Assembly: GCA_024235795.1 (NCBI GenBank)
Contig: JACKLR010000001.1
Coordinates: 868,001-932,000, forward strand
Direction: 5' to 3'
DNA length: 64,000 nucleotides
From: Burkholderiales bacterium
GTDB taxonomy: Bacteria > Pseudomonadota > Gammaproteobacteria > Burkholderiales > Nitrosomonadaceae
A program made the translations under genes and the position numbers. Under the pieces are notes generated by a model, which made no database searches, was not told the origin of the DNA, and saw only the letters and a program-made list of their open reading frames with translations. Positions 62,281 through 64,000 of the stretch are shown piece by piece (position 1 is the first letter of the stretch; every line of letters starts with the position of its first letter).

Positions 62281-62417
62281 GGACTACTATCCATTCAATT
62301 TATGGAATTTATAAACGCATGCATAATTCAAATATTCCTTAACGAACCGCAAATACCAAGTCTTCTATTACTCATTTCAAAATACAAGAATATATTAATG
62401 GAATGCACGTGTTCCTG

Positions 62418-63158
62418 TTATTTTAGCCATTGCGACAAAAATTCCATTTGATCAAATCGCGTAAGATCTATCTGTAGCGGTGTAATCGAAACATGATTAC
62501 ACTGCACGGCATAGAAATCAGTCCCTTCTCCGGCATCTTGTGCAGCACCGGCCGCACCAACCCAATACACTGTATCACCGCGTGGATTAGAAGATTTTAT
62601 GACTGGTTCGGCTTTGTGCCTGCGGCCTAACCGCGTAACATGGATGCCTTCGATTTGTTCATATTCAATATCCGGAACATTAATATTCAGCAAGATAGGT
62701 ATATTTAATTTGTTTTTCTCGAAGCGATTGACAATATCAACGACTACGCGCGCCGCTGAAGCGTAATGACCTTTCGATACATCAACCAAAGACACAGCCA
62801 ATGAAGGAACACCCAACAAAAAACCCTCAGTTGCAGCGGCAACTGTACCGGAATAAATTGTGTCGTCGCCCATATTGGCACCATTATTAATACCGGATAT
62901 AACCATATCCGGTAACACATCAAGCATACCTGTTACAGCTAGATGCACGCAATCTGTTGGCGTGCCGTTTACATAATAAAATCCGTTATGTGAACAACGC
63001 AAGCTTAACGGTCGGTCAAGTGTCAACGAATTGCTTGAGCCGCTTCTGTCACGTTCAGGGGCAACCACAGTGATGTCTGCCACACTTGCCAATGCCTCCG
63101 CTAAGCATGCTAGCCCTGGTGCAAAGTAGCCATCATCATTACTGAGCAAAATGCGCAT
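62418..63158 (-). CDS. surE: 5'/3'-nucleotidase SurE
   Basis: SurE dephosphorylates nucleoside monophosphates and helps stationary-phase survival. The 246-residue protein begins MRILLSNDDGYFAPGLACLA with the metal-binding DD, and has APERDRSGSSNSLTLDRPL, VNGTPTDCVHLA and DMVISGINNGANMGDDTIYSGTVAAA. These are complete family motifs. It is the promoter-proximal gene of surE-pcm-nlpD. Confidence 0.96.
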   Translation of the reverse strand: MRILLSNDDGYFAPGLACLAEALASVADITVVAPERDRSGSSNSLTLDRPLSLRCSHNGFYYVNGTPTDCVHLAVTGMLDVLPDMVISGINNGANMGDDTIYSGTVAAATEGFLLGVPSLAVSLVDVSKGHYASAARVVVDIVNRFEKNKLNIPILLNINVPDIEYEQIEGIHVTRLGRRHKAEPVIKSSNPRGDTVYWVGAAGAAQDAGEGTDFYAVQCNHVSITPLQIDLTRFDQMEFLSQWLK

Positions 63159-63309
63159 CTTCTAAAATTCTAACGAGTTAACAGAAAATAAGTCACAAAA
63201 AATACGCGCACTATTGAAATAAAGCAGTTTTAAAAAATCCTAAACAATCTTAAATAAGCAAACAGACCAAACGTACATCAGTAACAAATTATAAATATTT
63301 ACTCAAGCC

Positions 63310-63387
<78 letters not shown>

Positions 63388-63444
63388 TCAGTTGGGAATT
63401 ATAGCAAACAAGCCAAATATAAAAAACTTTGGATACAATTATTG

Positions 63445-63834
63445 TTAAGGTGAGGAAAGAAGGATAGACCGGATATTTTTTATTTCATCACGCACATAAT
63501 TCAAATCAACTGCAGACTTCTGAGCAGAATTCGCCGCTGAGTCCTGAGATGACTGTGACTGTAGTTCATAGTGCCCGAGCCGACTCCGGGCACCATTAAT
63601 AGTAAACCCTTGATCATAAAGCAGTTCCCTTATTCTACGAATTAACAAAACCTCCTGATGCTGGTAATAACGGCGATTACCACGCCGTTTGACTGGTTTT
63701 AATTGAGTAAATTCTTGTTCCCAGTAACGTAGTACATGCGGTTTAACACCGCACAAAATACCCACTTCACCAATCGTAAAATAGCGTTTAGCTGGAATAG
63801 GTGGAAAATGATTACTTGTCTTTTTGTTTTCCAT
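63445..63834 (-). CDS. MerR-family transcriptional regulator
   Basis: This 129-residue protein has an N-terminal MerR winged helix (KRYFTIGEVGILCGVKPHVL then RYWEQEF and RRGNRRYYQHQEVLLI) and a short C-terminal coiled part. The start at 63834 (MENKKTSN) is preferred; a TTG at 63849 extends the frame by five codons. The first 23 bases overlap the end of ihfA, so the two are co-translated. The conserved ihfA-merR pairing in proteobacteria is known, but its role is unclear. No effector cysteine cluster is visible. Confidence 0.9.
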   Translation of the reverse strand: MENKKTSNHFPPIPAKRYFTIGEVGILCGVKPHVLRYWEQEFTQLKPVKRRGNRRYYQHQEVLLIRRIRELLYDQGFTINGARSRLGHYELQSQSSQDSAANSAQKSAVDLNYVRDEIKNIRSILLSSP

Positions 63835-64000
63835 GATAATTTTGCTCAACCATGCTTTTTAGTTTCTGACTGGCATGAAACGTTACTACACGTCGCGCTG
63901 TAATGGGAATTTCCTCGCCTGTTTTGGGATTTCTCCCTGGACGTTGAGGTTTTGTACGTAAATGAAAATTCCCAAAACCAGATAGCTTAACCCCTTCCCC
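63812..64000 (-). CDS. ihfA: Integration host factor subunit alpha, C-terminal part
   Basis: The frame is open from the window edge at 64000 and stops at 63812-63814. The translated 62 residues include VKLSGFGNFHLRTKPQRPGR, NPKTGEEIPITARRVVTF and HASQKLKSMVEQN, the DNA-binding arm and C-terminal helices of IhfA. The PQRPGRNPKTGE beta-arm inserts into the DNA minor groove. The merR gene overlaps it by 23 bases. The N-terminal third lies beyond the window. Confidence 0.96.
   Translation of the reverse strand, partial: GEGVKLSGFGNFHLRTKPQRPGRNPKTGEEIPITARRVVTFHASQKLKSMVEQNYHGKQKDK

Overview
The window looks like chromosome of an autotrophic betaproteobacterium, most likely Nitrosomonadaceae (Nitrosomonas-like). 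This is an inference from moderate GC, a class I phosphoribulokinase (Calvin cycle), the run lptC-lptA-lptB-rpoN-hpf-ptsN-hprK, the order ihfA-merR-tRNA-Pro, and surE-pcm-nlpD. No rRNA gene, CRISPR array or replication origin was seen.

Region 1-1082 holds the end of lipB and all of lipA (lipoate synthesis). Region 1083-13920 is accessory. First comes an insertion-sequence graveyard: an IS3-family remnant split by an IS5-like element, an orphan secreted Cys-rich protein, a decayed IS200 tnpA, and a complete IS21-family element with istA/istB. Then comes a roughly 6.6-kb integrative element next to tRNA-Leu(CAA). It carries a P4-type integrase, an unknown protein resembling DUF6387, an AlpA-like regulator, a short MobV-type relaxase, and two cargo nucleases: Mrr and a stand-alone endonuclease/exonuclease/phosphatase-fold enzyme. 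A 20-bp sequence near the integrase is repeated near the far end, and both nuclease genes have a related 31-bp sequence upstream.

From 14.2 to 35.7 kb is housekeeping: queA-tgt-yajC-secD-secF (tRNA queuosine and Sec export), a DedA protein, a GNAT-nitrilase fusion, ftsH, a YbaL-type antiporter, a phosphotransferase-kinase fusion, rlmH-maf-rng, cheY-cheZ, a DMT transporter, an old-yellow-enzyme reductase and yceH. A membrane-anchored periplasmic binding protein and nadA follow. From 39.3 to 44.5 kb, LPS transport genes lead into rpoN, hpf, ptsN and hprK. After ubiX, iscR with two tandem IscR-box-like sites precedes sufA/iscA-sufB-sufC-sufD-sufS-sufU-nfu, a complete Fe-S assembly set.

Region 53-64 kb has uvrD, phosphoribulokinase, a tandemly duplicated two-gene module of secreted aromatic/Gly-rich protein plus glycine-zipper lipoprotein, two further envelope genes, ygfX, nlpD, pcm, surE, tRNA-Pro(GGG), a MerR regulator and the end of ihfA.

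The best candidates for something undescribed are the nuclease cargo of the tRNA-Leu element and the duplicated secreted/lipoprotein module at 56.6-58.7 kb. Neither can be assigned a function from sequence alone.
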